DNA of 64,000 nt from Bradyrhizobium barranii subsp. apii (GCF_011516635.5 NZ_CP096255.1:2168501-2232500), one strand, 5' to 3'. Positions 9,378-17,632 are shown, counted from the first letter of the stretch. The notes: a model not told the origin generated them from the sequence alone. Translations and numbers: made by a program.

Positions 9378-10114
9378 GAGTGAGAGTCCTGCTGCTCGCG
9401 TTGGTTCTGGTCGTGCTGCCCGAGGTGGCGCTGGCCCAGATTCCGGACCTCAACTCGCTGCTGCCGCCGGGCAACGGCTCGACCAGCGGCCGCATCATCC
9501 AGTTGATGGCGGTGATCACGGTGATGTCGGTGGCGCCGGGGCTGCTGATCATGGTGACGAGCTTCACGCGATTTGCGGTGGCGCTGTCGTTCCTGCGCTC
9601 CGGTCTCGGCCTTCAGACCACGCCGGCCAATCTGGTGCTGATCAGCCTCGCACTGTTCATGACCTTCTACGTGATGGCGCCGACCTTCGACCGTGCCTGG
9701 GAAACCGGCGTCCAGCCGCTGATGAAGAACGAGATCTCGGAGGAGGAAGCCTATCTGAAGATCACCGATCCGTTCCGCGAGTTCATGCTGGCCCATGTCC
9801 GCGACAAGGATCTCCAGACCTTCGAGGCACTCGCCGCGGAGAGCTTTCGCAAGAAGTTCGACGACAAGCGCATCGACATGCGCGTCATCATTCCGGCCTT
9901 CATGATCTCCGAGCTCAGGCGCTCGTTCGAGATCGGATTCCTCATCATCCTGCCGTTCCTCGTCATCGACATGATCGTGGCGACGCTGACCATGTCGATG
10001 GGCATGATGATGATGCCGCCGACGATCATCGCGCTGCCGTTCAAGATGCTGTTCTTCGTGTTGATCGACGGCTGGAACCTGCTGGCCTCCGGACTGGTGC
10101 GGTCGTTCTCGTAG
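9374..10114 (+). CDS. fliP: Flagellar export gate protein FliP
   Basis: FliP forms the core export pore with FliQ and FliR. The 246-residue product begins with GTG in the GTGA overlap with fliL and has a cleavable signal (RVLLLALVLVVLPEVALAQ). The FliP signature regions TSFTRFAVALSFLRSGLG and FLVIDMIVATLTMSMGMMM are both present. It is the last gene before a 261-base gap that leads into the flagellin array. fliQ and fliR are at 25,806 and 28,227. Confidence 0.95.
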   Translation: MRVRVLLLALVLVVLPEVALAQIPDLNSLLPPGNGSTSGRIIQLMAVITVMSVAPGLLIMVTSFTRFAVALSFLRSGLGLQTTPANLVLISLALFMTFYVMAPTFDRAWETGVQPLMKNEISEEEAYLKITDPFREFMLAHVRDKDLQTFEALAAESFRKKFDDKRIDMRVIIPAFMISELRRSFEIGFLIILPFLVIDMIVATLTMSMGMMMMPPTIIALPFKMLFFVLIDGWNLLASGLVRSFS

Positions 10115-10262
10115 CGACCGCGATCGCCGGCCGGTTATGGTTAGCGAAAAGTGCCGGTCTATGGTTAGCAGAGGGTAATGTTAACTATATGATATTACAG
10201 CGAAATTCAAGCCGATCTTAATCTCGGCGCAAGATTCGACGTGCTAGCAATGCGGCACGGCG
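10115..10262 (+). promoter_or_regulatory. Upstream region and probable promoter of flagellin 1
   Basis: The region is AT-richer than its surroundings. It holds two exact direct copies of ATGGTTAGC (10137-10145 and 10161-10169), 24 bases apart start to start and inside a longer imperfect repeat. Further down, CAAGATTCG (10230-10238) and GCTAGC (10243-10248) align with CAAGCTTCG/GCTATC and CAAACTTCG/GCTATC upstream of flagellins 2 and 3. This suggests a shared promoter with transcription starting near 10255. The boundaries are inferred. Confidence 0.45.
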
Positions 10263-10264
10263 GG

Positions 10265-10375
10265 TTGGACCCCACCCACATCAGTCCAAAGGCATGATGC
10301 CGTCCCTCCGTACCGGTGAAAGCCCGGTATGTCCCCTCGTGAAAATGTAACGCGTACATCAAAGGGACATTCGCA
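10265..10375 (+). promoter_or_regulatory. Structured 5' leader of flagellin 1
   Basis: Stem A is TTGGAC (10265-10270) with GTCCAA (10284-10289), loop 13 nt. Stem B is GGC-ATGAT-GCC (10291-10301). Stem C is TACCGG (10311-10316) with CCGGTA (10324-10329), loop 7 nt. ATGTCCC (10329-10335) can pair with GGGACAT (10364-10370), which covers the ribosome-binding site 9 bases before the ATG. The same order recurs before flagellins 2 and 3, with a compensatory change in stem A. A translational control element, possibly read by FlbT, is inferred. Confidence 0.65.
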
Positions 10376-11281
10376 ATGTCAAGCCTGCTTACGAACTCGA
10401 CCGCCATGACCGCGCTCCAGACCCTGCGGTCTGTCAGCTCGCAACTCTCCACCACGCAGAACCGGATCTCGACCGGCCAGCGCGTGGCCACCGCCTCCGA
10501 CAACGCCGCCTACTGGTCGATCGCGACGTCGATGCGCGCCGACAACGCCGCGCTCTCCGCCGTCTCCGACTCGCTCGGTCTGTCGGCTGCGACGGTCGAC
10601 ACCGAATATACCGCTCTGACCACGGTTATCGGCAACAAGGACTCCGGCCTGACCAAGCTGCAGGCGCTGCTGGTCGAAGCCAAGACCGCTGGTATCGACC
10701 GCACCAAGATCCAGGCGGACGTCACCCAGATCCAGCAGCAGATGAAGGCGACAGCCAATGCGGCGACCTTCAACGGCGTGAACTGGCTGAGCACGACCGC
10801 CACTACCCCGGCGACCGTGAACCTGGTGTCGTCGTTCTCCCGCGTCGGCAGCACGCCGACCACGGGCTCGATCACCCTGACCACCGCCAACTACTCGCTC
10901 TACACCGCGACCCAGGGCGGCTTCCTGGACAAGGTGAGCGGCGCGGCGTCGATCGACACGCTCAGCATCGCGGCGCTGACCGACTCCGCGGCTGACCAGA
11001 CCACGCTCGATGGCTACATCGCGCAGGTCACGGCCGGGATCAACTCGGTGGCCTCGGCCGCCGCCGACCTCGGCGCCGTCAAGACCCGTATCTCGACCAA
11101 CACGGACTTCGTGAAGTCGCTGATGGACTCGGTTGATCGCGGTATCGGCCAGCTCGTCGACGCCGACATGAACCAGGAGTCCACCCGCCTGGCGGCCCTC
11201 CAGGTCCAGCAGCAGCTCGGCGTGCAGGCGCTCTCGATCGCCAACAACAGCAGCCAGAGCATCCTGTCGCTGTTCCGCTGA
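10376..11281 (+). CDS. lafA: Flagellin 1 (lateral type)
   Basis: A 301-residue filament subunit. The N-terminal D0/D1 region (SSLLTNSTAMTALQTLRSV, QNRISTGQRVATASDNAAYW) and C-terminal D1/D0 region (NQESTRLAALQVQQQLGVQA, ANNSSQSILSLF) are canonical flagellin; the short variable centre fits lateral flagellins of Bradyrhizobium. The ATG at 10376 follows AAAGGGACAT. It is the most divergent of the three copies in leader and middle domain. It is followed by its own rho-independent terminator, so it can form a monocistronic message. Confidence 0.93.
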   Translation: MSSLLTNSTAMTALQTLRSVSSQLSTTQNRISTGQRVATASDNAAYWSIATSMRADNAALSAVSDSLGLSAATVDTEYTALTTVIGNKDSGLTKLQALLVEAKTAGIDRTKIQADVTQIQQQMKATANAATFNGVNWLSTTATTPATVNLVSSFSRVGSTPTTGSITLTTANYSLYTATQGGFLDKVSGAASIDTLSIAALTDSAADQTTLDGYIAQVTAGINSVASAAADLGAVKTRISTNTDFVKSLMDSVDRGIGQLVDADMNQESTRLAALQVQQQLGVQALSIANNSSQSILSLFR

Positions 11282-11300
11282 GCCTTAGACCATCTGGGGA

Positions 11301-11335
11301 GGGCCGCGCTTCTCGCGAAGCGCGGCCCTTTCGTT
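11301..11335 (+). terminator. Rho-independent terminator of flagellin 1
   Basis: GGGCCGCGCTTC (11301-11312) pairs perfectly with GAAGCGCGGCCC (11317-11328) around a TCGC loop and is followed by TTTCGTTT. It starts about 20 bases after the stop codon. The same hairpin recurs after flagellin 2. Confidence 0.9.
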
Positions 11336-11394
11336 TGGTGTGTTGCCGCGCGCACGCCGCAAATTCGGCTGCCCTGTTGCAGTCCGGGCACAGA

Positions 11395-11549
11395 GCCACA
11401 AGCCTCGCACAAGCTTCGCGCGCTATCGTCGCCGCTACGACAGGTTGGGCCTGCTTTTTCGCCGCCCAAAGGCATGACGCCGCCCTGTCGTACCGGTGCA
11501 AGCCCGGTATGTCCCCAAAAACAGTTCAATCTTCAAAGGGACATCAAAA
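11395..11549 (+). promoter_or_regulatory. Promoter and structured leader of flagellin 2
   Basis: The promoter block (CAAGCTTCG at 11410, GCTATC at 11422) is nearly identical to that of flagellin 3. Leader stems: TTGGGC (11445-11450) with GCCCAA (11464-11469), loop 13 nt; GGC-ATGAC-GCC (11471-11481); TACCGG (11491-11496) with CCGGTA (11504-11509); and ATGTCCC (11509-11515) with GGGACAT (11538-11544) over the ribosome-binding site. In the first stem both strands differ from leader 1 (G and C replace A and T), so pairing is kept. Confidence 0.65.
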
Positions 11550-12468
11550 ATGGGTTCAAGTCTGCTCACCAACTCGTCTGCAATGACTGCGCTGCAGACC
11601 CTCCGCAATGTCAGCTCGCAGCTCGCAGCTCGCGACCACGCAGAACCGGATCTCGACCGGCCAGCGCGTGGCCACTGCTTCCGACAACGCCGCCTACTGG
11701 TCGATCGCGACGTCGATGCGCGCCGACAACGCCGCGCTCTCCGCCGTCTCCGACTCGCTCGGTCTGTCGGCTGCGACCGTCGACACCGAATACACCGCTC
11801 TGACCGCGGTTGTCGGCGACAAGACCGGCGGTCTGACCAAGCTGCAGGCGCTGCTGGTCGAAGCCAAGACCGCCGGTATCGACCGCACCAAGATCCAGGC
11901 CGACATCACCCAGATCCAGCAGCAGATGAAGGGTACCGCCGCGGCGGCGACCTTCAACGGCGTGAACTGGCTGAGCACGACCGCGACCACGCCGGCGACC
12001 TTCAACCTGGTGTCGTCGTTCTCGCGCGTCGGCGGCACGCCGACGATCGGATCCATCAGCCTGACGATTGCCAACTACTCGCTCTATACCGCGACCCAGG
12101 GCGGCATCCTGGACAAGGTGAGCGGCGCTGCATCGATCGACACGATCAGCATCGCGGCGCTGACCGACTCGACGGCTGACATGACCACGCTCGATGGCTA
12201 CATCGCGCAGGTCACGGCCGGGATCAACTCGGTGGCCTCGGCCGCCGCCGACCTCGGCGCCGTCAAGAACCGCATCTCGACCAACACGGAATTCGTCAAG
12301 ACCCTGATGGACTCGGTGGACCGCGGTGTTGGTCAGCTCGTCGACGCCGACATGAATGCGGAATCGACCCGCCTTCAGGCCCTGCAGACCCAGCAGCAGC
12401 TCGGCGTTCAGGCGCTCTCGATCGCCAACCAGAACAGCCAGAGCATCCTGTCGCTGTTGCGCGGCTAA
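11550..12468 (+). pseudogene. lafA: Flagellin 2, frame disrupted by a 7-base repeat
   Basis: The natural ATG at 11550 sits behind the same leader and ribosome site as its paralogues and starts MGSSLLTNSSAMTALQTLRN. After VSSQLA the frame is lost: AGCTCGC occurs three times (11613-11633), against two in flagellin 3, which adds 7 bases. Translation would then read out of frame to 12179 (209 residues). Removing one unit restores a 303-residue flagellin, matching 301 and 302 in the neighbours. An internal ATG at 11608 is in frame with the body but has no ribosome site and lacks the D0 helix. All downstream sequence is intact and close to flagellin 3, so the event is recent, phase-variable or an error. 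Confidence 0.85.
11613..11633 (+). repeat. Three tandem copies of heptamer AGCTCGC
   Basis: Exact units are at 11613-11619, 11620-11626 and 11627-11633 in codons ~22-28 of flagellin 2. Flagellin 3 has two units at the same place and flagellin 1 has one plus a degenerate unit. A 7-base unit changes the reading frame by one with each slip, so it can act as a switch. Confidence 0.9.
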
Positions 12469-12486
12469 GCCTCAAAACCATCCGGG

Positions 12487-12518
12487 AAGGCCGCGCTTCT
12501 CGCGAAGCGCGGCCTTTT
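12487..12518 (+). terminator. Rho-independent terminator of flagellin 2
   Basis: AAGGCCGCGCTTC (12487-12499) pairs with GAAGCGCGGCCTT (12504-12516) around TCGC, and the descending arm runs into a TTTT tract. It is almost identical to the flagellin 1 terminator, which supports tandem duplication of the whole unit. Confidence 0.9.
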
Positions 12519-12583
12519 CATTTGGCGTACGCTCGTCACGCGTCGTGACCTCCTGGCTCACCGTGTTGCGGTCCAGCCACGTC

Positions 12584-12741
12584 GCCACAAGCCTCGCACA
12601 AACTTCGCGCGCTATCGTCGCCGCTACGACAGGTTGGGCCCGCTCTTCGGCCGCCCAAAGGCATGATGCCGCCCCGCCGTACCGGTGCAAGCCCGGTATG
12701 TCCCCAAAATCAATTCAATCCGTTTCAAAGGGACGTCAAGA
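12584..12741 (+). promoter_or_regulatory. Promoter and structured leader of flagellin 3
   Basis: The promoter block (CAAACTTCG at 12599, GCTATC at 12611) repeats that of flagellin 2. Leader stems: TTGGGC (12634-12639) with GCCCAA (12653-12658), loop 13 nt; GGC-ATGAT-GCC (12660-12670); TACCGG (12680-12685) with CCGGTA (12693-12698); and ATGTCCC (12698-12704) with GGGACGT (12730-12736). The A-to-G change in the last arm still allows a U-G pair, so occlusion of the ribosome site is kept. Confidence 0.65.
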
Positions 12742-13650
12742 ATGGCCTCGAGCCTGCTTACCAACTCCGCTGCAATGACCGCGCTCCAGACCCTCCGGAG
12801 CGTCAGCTCGCAGCTCGCGACCACGCAGAACCGGATCTCGACCGGCCAGCGCGTGGCCACCGCTTCCGACAACGCCGCCTACTGGTCGATCGCGACGTCG
12901 ATGCGCGCCGACAACGCCGCGCTCTCCGCCGTGTCCGACTCGCTCGGTCTGTCGGTTGCGACCGTCGACACCGAATACACCGCTCTGACCGCGGTTGTCG
13001 GCGACAAGACCGGTGGCCTGACCAAGCTGCAGGCGCTGCTGGTCGAAGCCAAGACCGCTGGTATCGACCGCACCAAGATCCAGGCCGACATCACCCAGAT
13101 CCAGCAGCAGATGAAGGGTACCGCCGATGCGGCAACCTTCAACGGCGTGAACTGGCTGAGCACGACCGCCGCCACTCCGGCGACCTTCAACCTGGTGTCG
13201 TCGTTCTCGCGCGTCGGCGGCACGCCGACGATCGGGTCCATCACCCTGACGATCGCCAACTACTCGCTCTATACCGCGACCCAGACCGGTATCCTGGACA
13301 AGGTGAGCGGCCCGGCGTCGGTCAACACGATCAACATCTCCGCGCTGACCGACTCGACGGCTGACCAGACCACGCTCGATGGGTACATCACGCAGCTCAC
13401 CACTGCGATCAACTCGGTGTCCTCGGCCGCCGCCGACCTCGGCGCCGTCAAGAACCGCATCTCGACCAACACGGAGTTCGTCAAGACCCTGATGGACTCG
13501 GTGGATCGCGGTGTCGGTCAGCTCGTCGACGCCGACATGAATGCGGAATCGACCCGCCTGCAGGCCCTTCAGACCCAGCAGCAGCTCGGCGTTCAGGCGC
13601 TCTCGATCGCCAACCAGAACAGCCAGAGCATCCTGTCGCTGTTCAAGTAA
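12742..13650 (+). CDS. lafA: Flagellin 3 (lateral type)
   Basis: A 302-residue flagellin with complete D0/D1 ends (ASSLLTNSAAMTALQTLRSV at the start, ANQNSQSILSLFK at the end). The central region differs from flagellin 2 mainly around residues 190-235 (TGILDKVSGPASVNTINISA). The preferred ATG at 12742 follows AAAGGGACG; an in-frame ATG at 12685 lies inside the conserved leader and is rejected. It is the intact member of the recent duplicate pair. Confidence 0.93.
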   Translation: MASSLLTNSAAMTALQTLRSVSSQLATTQNRISTGQRVATASDNAAYWSIATSMRADNAALSAVSDSLGLSVATVDTEYTALTAVVGDKTGGLTKLQALLVEAKTAGIDRTKIQADITQIQQQMKGTADAATFNGVNWLSTTAATPATFNLVSSFSRVGGTPTIGSITLTIANYSLYTATQTGILDKVSGPASVNTINISALTDSTADQTTLDGYITQLTTAINSVSSAAADLGAVKNRISTNTEFVKTLMDSVDRGVGQLVDADMNAESTRLQALQTQQQLGVQALSIANQNSQSILSLFK

Positions 13651-13958
13651 GCTTCGGCTTTGGAAACAACCGTGCTCCCCCGGGAGCACGGTCCCTGCCA
13701 TGACCGGCGGGTGTGGCGGCACAAGATGTGCCCGTAATGGAAGTTCTTCCGACGCCAGACGTCATGCAACACGCCGCAGCCGATTGCGCTGCCATGCGCC
13801 CGTGCGCCTGCTTGTTGCTGCTGAGTTGATCGCGTCGTCCAGGATTCTTGTAAAATTGCAACGCCTCGCCCGCGAACCGACACATTCGTCTCCTTGCGCA
13901 ACCTTCAGACAAGGTTGGCAGCGGAGTGTCCCATACGTTCGCATTGGTACGAGGTCAC
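13651..13958 (+). promoter_or_regulatory. Gap between flagellin 3 and fliF: hairpins, no gene
   Basis: A perfect hairpin ACCGTGCTCCC/GGGAGCACGGT (13669-13692, 2-base loop) follows the flagellin stop. It lacks a T-run, so it may be a terminator of a different kind or an mRNA-stabilising end. Near fliF the inverted repeat CAACCTT-CAGAC-AAGGTTG (13899-13917) could be an operator or a leader hairpin. No convincing small ORF is seen in between. Confidence 0.4.
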
Positions 13959-15587
13959 ATGCTGCTCAGTCGTGCGCAGGTACAGCAACTGCTCAACAAT
14001 CTGCTGGAGCTTGGGCCGCGACGCCTGATGGCCTTGGGACTGATCGGCTTTGCCGTTCTCGTCACCGTCGTCGGCGGCGCCTATTATCTGAGCCGGCCTG
14101 AGTTCGAAACGCTCTATACAGGCCTGAATCGCGAAGACGTGACGCGCATCGGCGCCGCGCTGCGCGAGCAGAATATCACATTCGACGTCAATACGGCCGG
14201 CGACGCCATCTCGGTGCGCCCGAGCCAGACCATGCAGGCGCGGATGCTGCTTGCCGAGAAGGGGCTGCCGACCAGCGCCAATTCCGGCTACGAGCTGTTC
14301 GACAAGATCGGCTCGCTCGGTCTGACCTCGTTCATGCAGGAAGTCACCAAGCTGCGGGCGCTGGAAGGCGAGATCGCGCGCACCGTGCAGTTGATGAAGG
14401 GCGTCAAGGCGGCGCGGGTGCATATCGTGATGCCGGTGCGCGGCTCGTTCCGGGCGACGCAGCAGCCGCCGTCGGCGTCGGTCGTGCTGCGCACCGACGG
14501 CGCGATCGAGGCGCGCACGGCGCAGTCGATCCGCCACCTCGTCGCGGCGGCCATTCCCGGCATGAGCCGCGACAAGGTGACGGTGCTGGATGCCGACGGT
14601 TCGATGCTGCTGGCCGAAGAGGACGAGGCCAGCGCGGCCCCGACCAAGATGGCGAGCCTCCAGAAGACGGTCGGCGGAATGGTGCAGGAGAACATCCGCA
14701 AGGCGTTGACGCCATATCTCGGCCTGGACAATTTCGAGGTGAGCGTCGCGCCGCAGCTCTCCACCGATAAGCGGCAGACCAACGAGACGGTCTACGACCC
14801 GGAGAGCCGCGCCGAGCGTTCGGTCCGGAACGTGCGCGAGAAGGAATCGTCGCAGAATGCGGACCGTTCGACGCCGACCACGGTGCAGCAGAACTTGCCC
14901 GACCAGCAGGTGAATTCCGGCGGCACAAAGAATTCCAGCGAGGACAAGACCCGCCGCGAGGACGTCACCAATTTCGAGGTGTCGTCCAAGACAACGACGA
15001 CGGTGAGCGACGGCTATTTGGTCAAGAAACTCTTCATCGCGGTGCTGGTCAACCGCGCGCGGCTCGTCGCCGATCTCGGCGACAAGAGCAACCAGGCGAT
15101 CGTCGACAGCAAGCTCGCCGAGATCAGCCAGCTCGCGGCGACGGCAGGCGGACTGGACAAGCAGCGCGGCGACCAGATCCAGGTCACGGCCGTCGACTTC
15201 ATCGAAGGCTCGCGCGAACTGGCGCCGGTGCCGCCGATCAGCTTCGTCGAGATGATCAACAAGCAGCTCGGCAGCGTCATCAATGCGGTCACCATCCTGG
15301 CCGTTGCCTCGATGCTGGTCTGGTTCGGCCTTCGCCCCGCGGTCAACGGCATTCTGACGCATCGCGCAGCGCAGGAGCAGACCGAGGCGGCCGAGGCCGC
15401 CGAGCTTGAAGCTGCCACGGCGCTTGCATTGGCCGACAGTCAGGACCCCGAGCTCAACCTCGTCGAGGATCTCGAAGGCAAGATGCAGCGGACGCCGCAG
15501 AAGCGGCTGGAGCAGATCGTCCGGCTCGATCAGATGCAGGCGGCAGCAATCCTTAAAGACTGGATGCGACGCGAGGAGGCAGCATGA
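13959..15587 (+). CDS. fliF: Flagellar MS-ring protein FliF
   Basis: FliF makes the MS ring and its C-terminus binds FliG. From ATG 13959, behind a GAGG site, the product has 542 residues; an in-frame GTG at 13926 adds 11 residues without a ribosome site. There are two membrane segments, near residues 22-42 (LMALGLIGFAVLVTVVGGAYY) and near residue 440 (VINAVTILAVASMLVWFGL). The YscJ/FliF ring-building domain lies between (GLPTSANSGYELFDKIGSLG). The acidic C-terminus for FliG is present. It overlaps the next gene by 4 bases. Confidence 0.93.
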   Translation: MLLSRAQVQQLLNNLLELGPRRLMALGLIGFAVLVTVVGGAYYLSRPEFETLYTGLNREDVTRIGAALREQNITFDVNTAGDAISVRPSQTMQARMLLAEKGLPTSANSGYELFDKIGSLGLTSFMQEVTKLRALEGEIARTVQLMKGVKAARVHIVMPVRGSFRATQQPPSASVVLRTDGAIEARTAQSIRHLVAAAIPGMSRDKVTVLDADGSMLLAEEDEASAAPTKMASLQKTVGGMVQENIRKALTPYLGLDNFEVSVAPQLSTDKRQTNETVYDPESRAERSVRNVREKESSQNADRSTPTTVQQNLPDQQVNSGGTKNSSEDKTRREDVTNFEVSSKTTTTVSDGYLVKKLFIAVLVNRARLVADLGDKSNQAIVDSKLAEISQLAATAGGLDKQRGDQIQVTAVDFIEGSRELAPVPPISFVEMINKQLGSVINAVTILAVASMLVWFGLRPAVNGILTHRAAQEQTEAAEAAELEAATALALADSQDPELNLVEDLEGKMQRTPQKRLEQIVRLDQMQAAAILKDWMRREEAA

Positions 15588-16285
15588 ACGCGGCTATCGG
15601 AAAACTCCTGACGCAGTTCGACGCGAATGGGCGGGCCAAGTCTCCGCCGCCGCCTCCGCCCCCCAAGATCCAGGATGTGCTGACAAGGCCGATGGAGGTG
15701 CGGCGCGAGCCTCAGCCTCAGCCGCCGCGTCAGGTCCAATCGCAGCCGCCGCTTCAATCGCCGCTTCCGGCGCCCGAGGCGGAAGCTCCGTCGGCCAATC
15801 TTCTCGAAGATGCCTATCGTCGCGGTCACGCCGCCGGTGTCGCGGAAGGCGATGCCAGGGTTGCCGAGGAGCGCGTTCGCAGCGCGATCCGGCTCGGCGA
15901 GGAGCGGGCCAAATGGTCCGACCAGCAGGCGGCCACGATCGTGGGCGGCTTCGAGACGGCCTGCCGCGAGATCGAAACCAACATCGCAAGCTCGGTTGCG
16001 CGGATATTGCTGCCTTTCCTCGCCGACGCCGTCCGTGACAAGGCGATCGGATCGCTGGTCGAGCAGATCGCAGCGCTGACCGGCAATTCGCCGGTGCCGG
16101 TGTTCAAGATCACCGGCCCGGGCGAATTGCTCGATCTGGTGCGCTCGCAGCTCCAGACGGCCCGGCGAACCGGGATTGAATACGAAGCCGCCGAGACTTT
16201 CGAGGTCCGCGTCGTCGCAGACCAGACCGTGATCGAGACGCAGATTGCGGCGTGGAGCGAACGTCTGAACGAGGCGCGCCGGTAG
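15584..16285 (+). CDS. fliH: FliH-like export ATPase regulator
   Basis: FliH controls the export ATPase FliI and anchors it to the C-ring. This 233-residue protein has a Pro-rich N-terminus (seven prolines near residues 21-27, then PQPQPPRQ). A helical segment with the AYRRGHAAGVAEGDARVAEE pattern typical of FliH coiled coils follows, then a C-terminal domain ending VIETQIAAWSERL. Position directly after fliF supports the call. Sequence conservation in FliH is low, so the name is moderately sure. Confidence 0.65.
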   Translation: MNAAIGKLLTQFDANGRAKSPPPPPPPKIQDVLTRPMEVRREPQPQPPRQVQSQPPLQSPLPAPEAEAPSANLLEDAYRRGHAAGVAEGDARVAEERVRSAIRLGEERAKWSDQQAATIVGGFETACREIETNIASSVARILLPFLADAVRDKAIGSLVEQIAALTGNSPVPVFKITGPGELLDLVRSQLQTARRTGIEYEAAETFEVRVVADQTVIETQIAAWSERLNEARR

Positions 16286-16291
16286 TCCGCC

Positions 16292-17632
16292 ATGGAAGAA
16301 GTCAAGCACGAGCTGGTGATCATCCGCAGGCGCAGCGCCTTCGCCGAGGAGGCGCATCACGGTGGCGTCTGGAAGATCGCGTATGCGGACTTCATGACCG
16401 CGATGATGGCGTTCTTTCTGGTCATGTGGCTGCTCAATGCGCTCAACCAGGACCAGAAGCAGGTGGTCGCGAGCTATTTCAACCCGATCAAGCTCGCGGA
16501 GAACGCACCCGCTCCGAAGGGCCTCAAGGATCTCAGCAAGAAGGAGCCGACGCAGTTCGAAGGCCAGGACGGCAAGCGTCAGCCGGCCGGGCCGAACGAA
16601 GAACGTCGCGGAGACTCGCCGACGGCGGAGAAGCCTGCCTCCTTCGAAGAGAAGGTTCTGTTTCGCGATCCCTACGCGACGCTTGCCGAGATCGCCAACA
16701 GCGCGAACCAGTCCTCGGGCCAGCGCCGCGCCGGCGCGCTGACCTCCGCCGAAGAGGACGGCCTCAAGGGCGGCGATGCCTACCGCGATCCCTTCGATCC
16801 CGGCTATTGGAAGTTGACGCCGCAGACGTCCAAGGATGCGGATCACTTCGTCGACAGCGAGCCAAAGCCGAACGCGTCCGCGCGCGACAATGCGTCCGGG
16901 ACAGGTCAGGGCGAGCCGCAGGCGCAACGTGCCAAGCAGGACGATGCCGGCGGTAGCGTGGCTCCAAACGCGGACGCGTCGTCTGCAAGCCTGTCGCCGC
17001 TGCTGCCGCCCGGGCCTGCGCCTTCGCAGGCTCAACGCGATGGCAGTGCTCAGGCGAATGCGCCGCAACCGGGCGCCCAGGCTGGCGCTCAAGCCAATGC
17101 CGCCGCGCAGCCACGCCCCGGCGATCAAGCAAAGAATTCCGATCCGCGCGCTGCGGCACAGACCCAGCAGCCGACCGTCAAGCAGCTACAGTCCGCGATC
17201 GCGGATGCGCTGTCGGACATCAAGGCCGGTGCGGGCCCGGTGGCCGAGGTGCGTCAGGTCGAGGAGGGCCTTCTGATCAGCCTGACCGACGATGCGAGCT
17301 TCGGTATGTTCGCGGTCGGCTCGGCCGAGCCACGGCCCGAACTGATCCGCGTGATCGACAAGATCGGGCCCCTGGTGACGAAGCGCCAGGGTGTGATCAT
17401 CGTGCGCGGCCACACCGATAATCGGCCGTACAAGTCGGAGACCTACGACAATTGGCGGCTGTCGACGGCGCGCGCACAGATGGCCTATTACATGCTGGTT
17501 TGCTCCGGCGTCGATGCGCAGCGGATCGAGCACGTCGAAGGCTATGCCGATCGGCGGCCGAAACTGACGAATGATCCTGCTGCCGCTCAGAACCGCCGGA
17601 TCGAGATCCTGATCCGGGAGAAGCGCCCTTGA
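16292..17632 (+). CDS. motB: Flagellar stator protein MotB
   Basis: MotB anchors the proton-driven stator to peptidoglycan. The 446-residue product has a cytoplasmic start, one membrane helix with the essential Asp (YADFMTAMMAFFLVMWLL, about residues 30-50), a long low-complexity periplasmic linker rich in Ala, Gln and Pro, and a C-terminal OmpA-like domain (VIIVRGHTDNRPY, NWRLSTARAQMAYYML). The long linker is typical of rhizobial MotB, which works with MotC. It overlaps motC by 4 bases. motA is not in the window. Confidence 0.93.
   Translation: MEEVKHELVIIRRRSAFAEEAHHGGVWKIAYADFMTAMMAFFLVMWLLNALNQDQKQVVASYFNPIKLAENAPAPKGLKDLSKKEPTQFEGQDGKRQPAGPNEERRGDSPTAEKPASFEEKVLFRDPYATLAEIANSANQSSGQRRAGALTSAEEDGLKGGDAYRDPFDPGYWKLTPQTSKDADHFVDSEPKPNASARDNASGTGQGEPQAQRAKQDDAGGSVAPNADASSASLSPLLPPGPAPSQAQRDGSAQANAPQPGAQAGAQANAAAQPRPGDQAKNSDPRAAAQTQQPTVKQLQSAIADALSDIKAGAGPVAEVRQVEEGLLISLTDDASFGMFAVGSAEPRPELIRVIDKIGPLVTKRQGVIIVRGHTDNRPYKSETYDNWRLSTARAQMAYYMLVCSGVDAQRIEHVEGYADRRPKLTNDPAAAQNRRIEILIREKRP

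Noticed and set aside
10211..10218. GCCGATCT as a sigma-28 -10 element for flagellin 1
   Set aside because: No TAAA-type -35 at the right distance, and the block is not conserved before flagellins 2 and 3.
11608..12468. Internal ATG as the real start of flagellin 2
   Set aside because: It has no ribosome site and would lose the D0 helix needed for polymerisation. The conserved leader and ribosome site point to ATG 11550.
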